DNA of 17,669 bases from NCBI GenBank assembly GCA_905234005.1, contig CAJOFW010000003.1, positions 6,355 to 24,023 on the forward strand. Direction: 5' to 3'. Origin of the DNA: an uncultured Oscillospiraceae bacterium. GTDB lineage: Bacteria > Bacillota > Clostridia > Oscillospirales > Oscillospiraceae. The notes beneath the pieces were generated by a model, which had not been told where the DNA came from, made no database searches, and worked only from the letters and a program-made list of their open reading frames with translations. Positions 1-7,908 of this stretch are shown here, in pieces; the first letter of the stretch is position 1, and every line of letters starts with the position of its first letter. A program made the translations under genes and the position numbers.

Positions 1-330
1 GTCATGAACGTCATGACCCAGGACGGCGAGACCGAGGGCTACACCGCTTCAGACCACGTCAAGGCCCTGCTCGACCACGGCGGACCGGGGCTTTTCCAGC
101 ATATCCTCATCAACGACCGTCCCATCCCCGACGGGCTGCTCGCCGCCTACCGGGCCGAGAACGCCGTCCCGGTCGCCGTGAGCCGGGCGGAGCTGCGCGC
201 CATGAAGCTGAAGCCCTCCTTCGCGCCGATCGCGGCGTGGGACGACGGACTCATCCGGCACGACCCCGCCGCCCTCGCCCGGGCGCTGATGGGCATCTAC
301 CACTTCTACGCCGCGACCAGAATTGTGTGA
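1..330 (+). CDS. yvcK: YvcK family protein (CofD-like, UDP-sugar-binding), C-terminal fragment
   Basis: The left window edge cuts this gene, so only about the last 109 residues are visible, open from base 1 to the TGA at 328-330. The segment VMTQDGETEGYTASDHVKALLDH matches the conserved C-terminal region of the YvcK/gluconeogenesis-factor family (NxMTQxGETxGYTAxDHVxA). The family has a CofD-like fold and binds UDP-GlcNAc; in Bacillus it is needed for growth on gluconeogenic carbon sources and for normal cell shape. The usual order in Bacillota is rapZ-yvcK-whiA, and whiA follows here directly, which supports the call. The presence of rapZ to the left is expected but cannot be seen. The stop lies 7 bases before the whiA ATG, so the two genes are probably co-transcribed. 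Confidence 0.9.
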   Translation, partial: VMNVMTQDGETEGYTASDHVKALLDHGGPGLFQHILINDRPIPDGLLAAYRAENAVPVAVSRAELRAMKLKPSFAPIAAWDDGLIRHDPAALARALMGIYHFYAATRIV

Positions 331-335
331 CCGAA

Positions 336-407
336 CCATGAATGAACCGAATTCCGATAACAGACCGATTGCCGTGAACGAACCGGCTTCCGAAGACGGG
401 CCGATTG
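336..407 (+). repeat. 36-bp imperfect tandem duplication at the whiA start
   Basis: Copy 1 is 336-371 and copy 2 is 372-407; they agree at 28 of 36 positions. Each begins CCRTGAA, so copy 1 holds the in-frame ATG (338) and copy 2 an in-frame GTG (374). Both encode the motif NEPxSxxxPIA. A degraded trace of a third unit (CCGAAACG) follows at 408. The unit length is a multiple of three, so the reading frame is kept. Confidence 0.9.
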
Positions 408-1339
408 CCGAAACGCCCCTCACAAGCTTTTCCTCCCGGGTCAAGGCCGAGCTGTGCCGTCCCGCGGTGTCAAAGCCGTGCTGCGCCCTCGCGGAGGCGC
501 TGGGCGTGCTGCTGTACGCGCACACCTTCTCCCTGCGCGAGGCGCGTATCATCACCGAGAACGACGAATTCGCCGCACGGCTGCCGAGGCTCTTCCGCCG
601 GGCGTTCGGCGTAACGTTTGACATCCTCCCGCCCGAGGGCCGGACGGGACGGCGCTCGTTTCTCATCACGGACGCGAAGAAGCTCGAGACGATCTTCAAC
701 GCGTTCGGCTTCGACACGGCCCGCACCGTCGCGCTGCACATAAACCTCGCCATCGCGGAGGATGACTGCGACCGGGCCGCGTTCCTGCGCGGCGCGTTCC
801 TCGCCGGGGGCAGCGTGATTGACCCCGGCAAGCGCTATCATCTCGAGCTTCTCACAAGCCATCAGAGCGTGTGCCGCGAGACGTACAGCCTGCTGCTCGA
901 GATGGGCTTCCGGCCCCGTGAGGCGCGGCGCGGCGCAGGGTACCTCACCTATTTCAAGAAAAGCGGCGAGATCGAGGATCTTCTCACGACGATGGGCGCG
1001 CCCGTCTCCGCGATGGAGCTTATGCAGACGAAGGTCGAAAAGCACATGACGAACACGATCAACCGCCTCACAAACTGCGATATGGGAAACGCCGGCAAGA
1101 TCGCCGACGCCGCCGGCGTCCAGCTCGACGCCATCCGCGCCATCGAGTCCGGCCCCGGTCTCGACGCCCTGCCGCCCGCTTTGCAGGAGACGGCGCTTCT
1201 GCGCATCGCAAACCCGTCATGCAGTCTGACAGACCTCGCCCAGCTCGCCTGCCCGCCGGTCACGAAAAGCTGCATGAACCACCGCATCCGCAAGCTCATG
1301 GAATACAGCCGGGAGCTTGGCGGCGGGCAGCCCTCATAA
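338..1339 (+). CDS. whiA: DNA-binding protein WhiA
   Basis: A 333-residue protein matching WhiA, a conserved Gram-positive DNA-binding protein linked to sporulation septation in Streptomyces and to cell division and chromosome segregation in Bacillus. The conserved N-terminal start SFSSRVKAEL lies about 29 residues in. A degenerate LAGLIDADG-homing-endonuclease-like segment follows (RGAFLAGGSVIDPGKRYHLELLT, from about residue 151), then the linker KVEKHMTNTINRLTNCDMGN, and the C-terminal WhiA helix-turn-helix (SLTDLAQLACPPVTKSCMNHRIRKL). The start is uncertain. The ATG at 338 is chosen, but a TTG at 323 and a GTG at 374 are in frame and none has a clear Shine-Dalgarno sequence. The extra N-terminal residues are two copies of an NEPxSxxxPIA unit, made by a 36-bp duplication. 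WhiA normally begins very near the SFSxxVKxEL motif, so this extension is atypical. Confidence 0.93.
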   Translation: MNEPNSDNRPIAVNEPASEDGPIAETPLTSFSSRVKAELCRPAVSKPCCALAEALGVLLYAHTFSLREARIITENDEFAARLPRLFRRAFGVTFDILPPEGRTGRRSFLITDAKKLETIFNAFGFDTARTVALHINLAIAEDDCDRAAFLRGAFLAGGSVIDPGKRYHLELLTSHQSVCRETYSLLLEMGFRPREARRGAGYLTYFKKSGEIEDLLTTMGAPVSAMELMQTKVEKHMTNTINRLTNCDMGNAGKIADAAGVQLDAIRAIESGPGLDALPPALQETALLRIANPSCSLTDLAQLACPPVTKSCMNHRIRKLMEYSRELGGGQPS

Positions 1340-1349
1340 TCCGCATCGC

Positions 1350-1403
1350 TTTCCCGGCTTTCGCGATTTTCACAGCTTTCACAGCTTTTTGAGGTTTCGT
1401 ATA
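1350..1403 (+). repeat. 9-bp-period direct repeat array between whiA and dnaE
   Basis: Six consecutive 9-base units start at 1350, 1359, 1368, 1377, 1386 and 1395. Five begin TTTC and the fifth begins TTTTT. Units 3 and 4 are identical (TTTCACAGC); unit 1 is TTTCCCGGC, unit 2 TTTCGCGAT, unit 5 TTTTTGAGG and unit 6 TTTCGTATA. The array fills nearly the whole 66-base gap and ends 2 bases before the dnaE ATG. Unit 5 contains GAGG, the likely dnaE ribosome binding site. Confidence 0.75.
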
Positions 1404-1405
1404 CG

Positions 1406-4400
1406 ATGTCCTTTGTCCATCTGCACGTTCACAGCGAGTACAGCCTGCTTGACGGCGCATGCCGCATCTCGGAAATGGCCGAACGCGCCAGGGAGCTGGG
1501 GCAGAACGCCCTCGCCGTCACCGACCACGGCGTCATGTACGGCGCGGTCGCGTTCTATAAAGCCTGCGTGGCCGCCGGCGTCAAGCCGGTCATCGGCTGC
1601 GAGGTCTACGTCGCCCCGCGTTCCCTGACCGACCGGGAGTACGGCGTCGACAACAACTACTCGCATCTGATCCTGCTTTGCAAAAACGAGACGGGCTACC
1701 ACAACCTGTGCCGTCTCGTCTCCCGTGCGTTCACCGACGGCTTCTACGTCAAGCCCCGCATCGACTGGGCGCTTCTGCACGAGCACGCGGAGGGGCTTAT
1801 ATGCCTGTCGGCCTGTCTCGCGGGCGACATCCCCCAGAAGCTTGTCCACGGCGACTACGAGGGCGCGAAGGCCCGGGCGCTGGAGCTGGACGGGCTTTTC
1901 GGGCGCGGGTCGTTCTATCTGGAGCTGCAGGATCACGGCATCCCGGACGAACGCCGCGCCGCACAGGGACTCATCCGCCTGCATCAGGAGACGGGCATCC
2001 CCCTCGTCGTCACAAACGACGCGCACTACCTCCGCCGCGAGGACGCGAGGATTCAGGACGTGCTCATGTGCATCCAGACCGGCAAGACCGTCGACGAGAC
2101 CGACCGCATGAAATTCGAGTCCGACGAGCTGTACCTCAAGAGCGAGGACGAAATGCGCGCGCTGTTCCCGGACTATCCCGAGGCGTACGAGAACACGCAG
2201 AAAATCGCGGATATGTGCGCCTTCGATTTCGAGTTCGGCCACTACCACCTGCCCCGCTTCGCCCTGCCCGACGGCGAGACGGACAGCTTCGCCTACCTGC
2301 GCCGCCTGTGCTTCGACGGCCTTCGGGAGCGTTACCCCGACCCGGACGGGAGCCTGACCGCGCAGCTCGATTACGAGCTTGGCGTCATAGGCCAGATGGG
2401 GTTTGTCGACTACTTCCTCATCGTCTGGGATTTTGTCAATTACGCCCGGCGGCAGGGCATCCCCGTCGGGCCGGGACGCGGCTCCGCCGCCGGCTCGCTC
2501 GTGAGCTACACGCTGCGCATCACCGACGTCGACCCGATCAAATACAGCCTCTTCTTCGAGCGCTTCCTGAACCCCGAACGCGTGACCATGCCCGATATCG
2601 ACATGGACTTCTGCGTCCGCCGCCGGGGCGAGGTCATAGATTATGTTAACCGCAAGTACGGCGCCGACCACGTCGCCCAGATCGTCACGTTCGGCACCAT
2701 GGCCGCGCGGGCGGCGATACGGGACGTCGGCCGCGTACTGAACATCAGCTACGGCGAGACGGACGCCGTCGCCAAGCAGGTGCCGTTCGCGCTGAATATG
2801 ACGCTCGACGAGGCGCTGAAGCTCTCGAAGCCGCTCAGGGAATTCTACGACAGCGACGAGCGCCTGCACGGTCTCATCGACACCGCCCGCGCCCTCGAGG
2901 GCATGCCCCGCCACGCCTCGACCCACGCCGCCGGCGTCGTCATATCCCGCAACCCGCTGACGGATTATGTCCCCCTCGCGAAGAACGACGAGGCCGTCGT
3001 CTGCCAGTTCCCGATGACGACGCTTGAGGAGCTGGGCCTTCTCAAGATGGACTTTCTCGGCCTGCGGAACCTGACCGTGCTCGAGGACGCCGCCGTGCTC
3101 GTGCGCCGCACCGACCCGTCGTTCACCGTCGACGGCATCCCCGAGGACGACGCGGAGACGTTCGCTATGCTGACCGCCGGGCGGACGTGCGGCGTGTTCC
3201 AGCTCGAGTCGGCGGGCATGACCGGCGTCGCCGTCGGTCTGCGCCCGCGCAGCATCGAGGACATCACGGCCATCATCGCGCTGTATCGGCCCGGGCCGAT
3301 GGACTCGATCCCCCGCTTCCTCGCCTGCGCCGTCCATCCGGAGCAGATACGCTACAAGCATCCGCTTCTCGAGCCGATCCTGTCCGTCACCTACGGCTGC
3401 ATCGTCTACCAGGAGCAGGTCATAGAGATATTCCGAAGGCTCGCCGGCTTCTCCCTCGGGCAGGCCGACCTGATCCGCCGGGCGATGTCGAAGAAGAAGC
3501 ACGACGTCATCGACGCGGAGCGAAAGGCGTTCGTCGGCGGCGACCCGGAGCGGAACATCCCCGGCTGCACGCAGAACGGCGTGCCCGAGGACGTCGCGAA
3601 CAGCATATACGACGAGATCCTCGACTTCGCGTCCTACGCCTTCAACAAGGCTCACGCGGTATCGTACGCGATCGTGTGCTACCGCACGGCGTGGATGAAG
3701 TGCCACTGGCCCCGGGAGTACATGGCGGCGCTTCTCACAAGCGTGCTCGACTCGACGGGCAAGGTCGCGGAGTACATCGCCGAATGCCGGGAGATGGGCA
3801 TCCGGCTCCTGCCGCCGGACGTGAACGAGTCCGACGCCGATTTCACGGTCGTCGGCGAGAACATCCGGTTCGGCCTCGTCGCCGTGAAGGGCATCGGGCG
3901 CGGCTTCATCAACGAGCTGATGGCCGAACGCGAACGCGGCGGCCCGTTCACGGCGTTCGACGAGTTCTGCCGCCGCATGTACGGCAGGGATCTGAACCGC
4001 CGCCCGGTGGAGAGCATGATCCGGGCAGGCGCGTTCGACTCCCTCGGCTATAAGCGCCGGGCGCTGCTGCTGTCGCTTGACAGCGTGCTCGAGGGCGTTG
4101 CGAACGACGGGCGGCGGAACGTCGCCGGGCAGATGGATCTCTTCTCGATGGGCGACGAGCCGGCCGCCGCGTCGTTCGTCCCGCCGGACGTGGACGAGTT
4201 CTCCCCGATGGAAAAGCTCGCGATGGAGAAGGAGACGACCGGACTCTACCTGACCGGCCACCCGATGGACGCCTACCGTGAGACGGCGGCGAAGCTCGGC
4301 GCGGCCTCGATCGGGGCGATCCTGTCCGATTTTCAGGAGCAGGACACCCCCAGCCGCTTCCGGGACGGACAGCGCGTGATCCTCGCCGGCGTCGTGCAGG

Positions 4401-4921
4401 CGGCGCGGACACGCCGCACGAAGACGAACACCCTCATGTGCTACGTCACGCTCGAGGACGACACCGGCTCCATGGAGCTGATCGCGTTTCAGCGCGTGCT
4501 CGAGGCCGGCGGGGCGTATCTGCGCGAAAACACCGCGATCGTCTGCGCCGGACGCATATCCGTCCGCGACGAAAAGGAGCCGCAGCTCATGCTGGATTCC
4601 GTCCAGCCGCTCGAGGGCCTGACGGACGGCGCCGTGCTCGAGTCGGCGCGGCGGGCGCTCATGAACACCCGCGGCCCGGAGAGCCGGCCCATGGCCGCCG
4701 CGCAGCCCGGAACGCGGAAGCTCTGGGTGAAGCTGTCGACGGCGGACGACCCGGCGTTTCGGCGCATACAGCTCATATTGCATATGTTCCCGGGGCAGGA
4801 GGCCATGGTGGTGTACTTCACCGACACGCAAAAACGCGTGGGCACGAAATGCGTCATCCATCCCGCCCTCGTGGAGGAGCTGCGCGAAATGCTCGGCGCG
4901 GAGAACGTCGTCGTCAAATAA
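1406..4921 (+). CDS. dnaE: DNA polymerase III alpha subunit DnaE (PHP-domain, DnaE1 type)
   Basis: An 1171-residue replicative polymerase subunit that extends DNA strands at the fork. The N-terminal PHP domain shows the metal-ligand pattern HLHVHSEYSLLDG (H5, H7, H9, D16) and TDHG (D40, H41). The palm carries PGRGSAAGS (356-364), PDIDMDF with catalytic Asp397 and Asp399, and the third carboxylate Asp549 in KMDFLGLRNLT. The helix-hairpin-helix region and finger domain follow. An OB-fold (RVILAGVVQAARTRRTKTNT onward, about 988-1065) and a short C-terminal domain complete the usual architecture. It has no DEDD exonuclease insertion, so it is DnaE and not PolC. The ATG is preceded by GAGG at 1391-1394 (11-base gap). 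No intein or frameshift is seen. In many Bacillota a phosphofructokinase gene follows dnaE; here a DUF218 gene does. Confidence 0.97.
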   Translation: MSFVHLHVHSEYSLLDGACRISEMAERARELGQNALAVTDHGVMYGAVAFYKACVAAGVKPVIGCEVYVAPRSLTDREYGVDNNYSHLILLCKNETGYHNLCRLVSRAFTDGFYVKPRIDWALLHEHAEGLICLSACLAGDIPQKLVHGDYEGAKARALELDGLFGRGSFYLELQDHGIPDERRAAQGLIRLHQETGIPLVVTNDAHYLRREDARIQDVLMCIQTGKTVDETDRMKFESDELYLKSEDEMRALFPDYPEAYENTQKIADMCAFDFEFGHYHLPRFALPDGETDSFAYLRRLCFDGLRERYPDPDGSLTAQLDYELGVIGQMGFVDYFLIVWDFVNYARRQGIPVGPGRGSAAGSLVSYTLRITDVDPIKYSLFFERFLNPERVTMPDIDMDFCVRRRGEVIDYVNRKYGADHVAQIVTFGTMAARAAIRDVGRVLNISYGETDAVAKQVPFALNMTLDEALKLSKPLREFYDSDERLHGLIDTARALEGMPRHASTHAAGVVISRNPLTDYVPLAKNDEAVVCQFPMTTLEELGLLKMDFLGLRNLTVLEDAAVLVRRTDPSFTVDGIPEDDAETFAMLTAGRTCGVFQLESAGMTGVAVGLRPRSIEDITAIIALYRPGPMDSIPRFLACAVHPEQIRYKHPLLEPILSVTYGCIVYQEQVIEIFRRLAGFSLGQADLIRRAMSKKKHDVIDAERKAFVGGDPERNIPGCTQNGVPEDVANSIYDEILDFASYAFNKAHAVSYAIVCYRTAWMKCHWPREYMAALLTSVLDSTGKVAEYIAECREMGIRLLPPDVNESDADFTVVGENIRFGLVAVKGIGRGFINELMAERERGGPFTAFDEFCRRMYGRDLNRRPVESMIRAGAFDSLGYKRRALLLSLDSVLEGVANDGRRNVAGQMDLFSMGDEPAAASFVPPDVDEFSPMEKLAMEKETTGLYLTGHPMDAYRETAAKLGAASIGAILSDFQEQDTPSRFRDGQRVILAGVVQAARTRRTKTNTLMCYVTLEDDTGSMELIAFQRVLEAGGAYLRENTAIVCAGRISVRDEKEPQLMLDSVQPLEGLTDGAVLESARRALMNTRGPESRPMAAAQPGTRKLWVKLSTADDPAFRRIQLILHMFPGQEAMVVYFTDTQKRVGTKCVIHPALVEELREMLGAENVVVK

Positions 4922-4950
4922 TCATCATCCGACAGCCGCCGTCCAACAGT

Positions 4951-4971
4951 CGCCGCGCCGGAAGGGCGGCG
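4951..4971 (+). promoter_or_regulatory. GNRA-capped stem-loop touching the DUF218 gene ribosome binding site
   Basis: CGCCGC (4951-4956) pairs with GCGGCG (4966-4971). After a single bulged G (4957), CC/GG continues the stem and closes a GGAA tetraloop (4960-4963) of the GNRA type. The last paired base is the first G of the GGGGAGG Shine-Dalgarno stretch (4971-4977). No T-run follows, so this is not a typical intrinsic terminator; it may protect the 3' end of the dnaE message or modulate translation of the next gene. Confidence 0.5.
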
Positions 4972-4985
4972 GGGAGGAAATGACC

Positions 4986-5915
4986 ATGAGAGGAAAAACG
5001 ACCGTATTCACCCTGGCGCTCCTGGCGTTTGCGCTGACGCTCTCGCTCACGACGGCCCTTGCGTCGTCCGGGGAGACGTCCGGCGCCGGATATCGTCCCG
5101 CCGAGGGCAACGCCGAAAATCTCGGCGCACTGCTCGCCGATCTCGCGCTCGCGTGCGAATCGCCGTCCGATGAAGCCGGCGTATCCGACGGGGCGGCGCG
5201 GCGGATCGACGCCGATCTGGAGGCCGTCCGCGCCGTGAGTGAGACGGACTACGCGATCGCCGCCCAAATCGCGGCGCACTGGCGCGCCGTCTACCTCGAC
5301 CCGGACTACGAGCTGATCCTGTATTCCGGCGGCGAACGGGCAACGGAGCTGGAGGACGCCGGATACCGCGACGGCGATATCGAGGCCATCGTCGTGCTGG
5401 GCTACGAGCTGCGGGACGGGGAGATGACCGACGAGCTGAAGGGCCGGTGCGACGCCGCGGCGGCGGCGGCGCGTTCCCTGCCGTCGGCGATCATCGTCCT
5501 GACCGGCGGCGCTACCGGGCGCAACAACCCGGAGGGCCACACGGAGGCCGGGCTGATGCGGGCCTATCTCACGGAGCAATGCGGCGTCGACGACGCCCGC
5601 ATTTTCACAGACGAGAGCGCCATGAACACGGTGGACAACGCGCTGAACACCTTCGCGATTCTGGAACGCGAGGGCGTGCACACGATGACCGTCGTCACCT
5701 CCGGCTACCACCAGCGCCGGGGACAGGCGATCTACAACGCCGTGGGCGCGGTATACAGGGCCGAACACGATTACGCGGTCGAAATCGTCGGGAACTACTG
5801 CTATGACGTCGAACCGTCACAGGCGATGTACATCGACGACCACGGCATGGCCGCCCGACAGCTCGGGCAGGTGCTGAACCTGCCGAACGACGTCTTAAAC
5901 GGCCTGGGGCGCTGA
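4986..5915 (+). CDS. Secreted or membrane-anchored DUF218 (YdcF/ElyC/SanA-like) protein
   Basis: 309 residues from the ATG at 4986, chosen over an ATG at 4980 because GGGGAGG (4971-4977) sits 8 bases upstream of 4986 but only 2 from 4980. Residues 1-26 form an N-terminal signal sequence (RGK, then the hydrophobic stretch TTVFTLALLAFALTLSL) with a possible signal-peptidase site ALA|SS at 26/27. Residues 30-130 are helical-looking with no recognised domain. From about residue 132 a DUF218 domain is visible: VVLGYELRDGEMTDELKGRC, the glycine turn LTGGAT (172-177), EGHTEA (183-188), NTVDNA (214-219) and VTSGYHQRR (237-245). Family members act in envelope biology (for example ElyC and SanA), but the biochemical reaction is not settled, so no reaction is assigned. 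It may share transcripts with dnaE, 64 bases upstream. Confidence 0.85.
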   Translation: MRGKTTVFTLALLAFALTLSLTTALASSGETSGAGYRPAEGNAENLGALLADLALACESPSDEAGVSDGAARRIDADLEAVRAVSETDYAIAAQIAAHWRAVYLDPDYELILYSGGERATELEDAGYRDGDIEAIVVLGYELRDGEMTDELKGRCDAAAAAARSLPSAIIVLTGGATGRNNPEGHTEAGLMRAYLTEQCGVDDARIFTDESAMNTVDNALNTFAILEREGVHTMTVVTSGYHQRRGQAIYNAVGAVYRAEHDYAVEIVGNYCYDVEPSQAMYIDDHGMAARQLGQVLNLPNDVLNGLGR

Positions 5916-5951
5916 CATACGCCGGTATGATCTGATATAAGCCGATATAAT
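5912..5951 (+). promoter_or_regulatory. Probable sigma-A promoter of hflX-yigZ with doubled -10
   Basis: The -35-like hexamer CTGACA (5912-5917) overlaps the stop codon of the preceding gene. After an 18-base spacer comes TATAAG (5936-5941), preceded by a TG dinucleotide one base upstream (5933-5934), an extended -10. A second, perfect TATAAT lies 10 bases downstream (5946-5951), as part of the direct repeat GATATAA-GCC-GATATAA. The AT-rich patch stands out in the surrounding GC-rich DNA. Confidence 0.55.
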
Positions 5952-6008
5952 ACGAAATCAAGGCAGCGCCGCGTATGCGCCGCCGCCGATAATTGCGAGG
6001 TACAAAAC

Positions 6009-7280
6009 ATTAACGATACGACTGTCAAAAAGGAACGTGCGGCGCTGGCCGGTCTGAGCGCCGCCTCGATGGACGCGGACGAGCGCAGCGACGACGTGAG
6101 CATGGACGAGCTGTGGCGGCTCGCCGAGACCGCCGGCGCGGAGCCGGTTTGTACGCTTTTGCAGAGCCGGGACAAGCCCGACCCGCACAGCTTTCTGGGC
6201 GGCGGCAAGGTGGAGGAGCTGCGGGAGCTGATCGAAAACGAGGGCTGCGACCTCGCGATCTTCGACAACGACCTCTCGCCGTCGCAGGCGCGGGTACTCG
6301 AGGAGACGCTCGGCGTACGCGTGCTCGACCGGACGGGGCTGATCCTCGATATCTTCGCCCAGCGCGCGCACACACGCGAGGGCAAGCTGCAGGTGGAGCT
6401 TGCGCAGTACCGCTACCTGCTGCCCCGTCTGACCGGCATGTGGACGCATCTGAAGCGTCAGGCCGGCACGTCGGCCCCGATCGGCACACGCGGCCCCGGC
6501 GAGACACAGCTCGAGACCGACCGCCGCCACATCCGCCGCCGCATCCAGAAGCTCACGGAGGAGCTGGAGCAGGTGCGCCGCGTTCGCGGCACCCAGCGCA
6601 AAAAACGCGAACGCAACGCCGTCCCCGTCGTCGCCCTCGTCGGCTACACGAACGCCGGCAAATCGACGCTTCTGAACACGCTGACCGGCGACTGCATCCA
6701 GACCGGCGACCGCCTGTTCGACACCCTCGACACGACGACCCGCCGCCTGAGCCTCGGCGAGGCCGGGCAGGCGCTCTTGTCGGACACGGTCGGCTTCATC
6801 CGCAAGCTGCCCCACGAGCTGGTGGACGCGTTCAAGGCCACCCTCGAGGAGCTGACCTACGCCGACCTTCTGCTGCACGTCATCGACATCTCAAACCCCG
6901 ACTGGGAGACGCAGGCACGCGTCGTGGAGGATCTGATCGACCGCCTCGGCGCGGCGCAGACGCCCTGCATCCGGGTCTACAACAAATGCGACGCGTACTT
7001 CGGCCGCCTGCCCGAGAGCGGCGACGAGGTGTGCGTGTCCGCCCGCACCGGCGAGGGCGTGAAGAGCCTCCTGTACGCGATCGGCCGCCGGCTCGGGAAC
7101 GATCTGACCCGGGTGAGGCTTCGCATCCCGTACGACAAGTCGTCGCTGATCGACCCGCTGCGCCGGGAGGCGAACATCCTCTCGCTCGATTATCTCGACG
7201 ACGGCGTATCCGTCGTCGCCGTCGTCCGGCCCGATACACGCGCCCGCGTCGCGGCCTACGAGGTGGAAGGCGATGGCTGA
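6009..7280 (+). CDS. hflX: GTPase HflX (ribosome-splitting), probable ATT start
   Basis: A 423-residue GTPase of the HflX family, which binds the 50S subunit and splits stalled or hibernating ribosomes. The HflX N-terminal domain (DPHSFLGGGKVEELRELIE, then LDIFAQRAHTREGKLQVELAQ) is followed by the glycine-rich loop and helical segment GTRGPGETQLETDRRHIRRR. The G domain has G1 GYTNAGKST (212-220), G3 DTVGF (259-263), G4 NKCD (325-328) and G5 SARTG (344-348). The first ATG (6069) would drop the conserved N-terminal start KKERAALAGLSA and has no ribosome binding site. The in-frame ATT at 6009 gives MNDTTVKKERAALAGL and has GAGG (5997-6000) 8 bases upstream; no ATG, GTG or TTG lies in frame between that site and 6069. 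The start is therefore inferred as ATT. The 3' end overlaps yigZ by 8 bases. Confidence 0.93.
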   Translation: MNDTTVKKERAALAGLSAASMDADERSDDVSMDELWRLAETAGAEPVCTLLQSRDKPDPHSFLGGGKVEELRELIENEGCDLAIFDNDLSPSQARVLEETLGVRVLDRTGLILDIFAQRAHTREGKLQVELAQYRYLLPRLTGMWTHLKRQAGTSAPIGTRGPGETQLETDRRHIRRRIQKLTEELEQVRRVRGTQRKKRERNAVPVVALVGYTNAGKSTLLNTLTGDCIQTGDRLFDTLDTTTRRLSLGEAGQALLSDTVGFIRKLPHELVDAFKATLEELTYADLLLHVIDISNPDWETQARVVEDLIDRLGAAQTPCIRVYNKCDAYFGRLPESGDEVCVSARTGEGVKSLLYAIGRRLGNDLTRVRLRIPYDKSSLIDPLRREANILSLDYLDDGVSVVAVVRPDTRARVAAYEVEGDG

Positions 7281-7890
7281 ACGCGCCGTGAGACAGAAGC
7301 CCCGCGGCTATGGCACGGGCGAATACGAGGAGAAGCGCTCCCGGTTCATCGGCGAGCTGTTCCCCGTCGCGGACGAGGACGAGGCGAAGGCACAGATCGC
7401 CGCCGTCCGCAAAAAATACCCCGACGCCCGCCACCACTGCTGGGCGTGGATCCTGCCCGACGGGGCGTTCCGCTGGTCGGACGACGGCGAGCCGGGCGGC
7501 ACCGCCGGCGCGCCGATGCTCGAAATACTGCGCGGCGCGGACGTATACGGCGCGCTCTGCGTCGTGACGCGGTATTTCGGCGGGACGCTGCTGGGCAGCG
7601 GCGGCCTCGTCCGGGCCTACTCAAAGGCCGCGTCGCTGGCCCTCGCGGACGCGGGCACGGAGCCGGACCCCGAAAAGGCGCGTCTGTGCCTCACCTGCCG
7701 GTGGGAGACGATCGACCGCGTCCACCGTCTCATCCGGGAGTTCGGCGGCGTGCTCGTGGAATCCGACTACGAGTCCGACCCGGACGGCGCCGTCCTCACG
7801 GCGGAGCTGCTCGCGGACAGGACGGAGGCGTTCACCGCCCGCTTCACCGACGTCACCGGCGGCAGGGGGACGTGGAGGCCGCCCGCGTAA
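7273..7890 (+). CDS. yigZ: YigZ/YvyE family protein (IMPACT family, UPF0029)
   Basis: 205 residues with the IMPACT-family N-terminal domain: HHCWAWILPDGAFRWSDDGEPGGTAGAPML, including DDGEPGGTAG (70-79), and RYFGGTLLGSGGLVRAY (100-116). A C-terminal DUF1949-like domain (about 140-200) follows. Eukaryotic IMPACT modulates the GCN2/GCN1 translation-stress response; the bacterial role is unclear, so none is assigned beyond a possible link to translation. The start ATG (7273) overlaps the hflX stop (ATGGCTGA) and has GGAAGG at 7265-7270. This arrangement implies translational coupling with hflX, and the pairing with a ribosome-splitting GTPase fits a translation-related function. Confidence 0.92.
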   Translation: MAERAVRQKPRGYGTGEYEEKRSRFIGELFPVADEDEAKAQIAAVRKKYPDARHHCWAWILPDGAFRWSDDGEPGGTAGAPMLEILRGADVYGALCVVTRYFGGTLLGSGGLVRAYSKAASLALADAGTEPDPEKARLCLTCRWETIDRVHRLIREFGGVLVESDYESDPDGAVLTAELLADRTEAFTARFTDVTGGRGTWRPPA

Positions 7891-7908
7891 ACAGCATTCG
7901 ATTCGGTA

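Noticed and set aside
1379..4861. Very long minus-strand open frame opposite dnaE
   Set aside because: It is a mirror of the GC-rich dnaE codons; its product has His/Arg/Val-rich shadow composition and no recognisable domain, while dnaE is certain.
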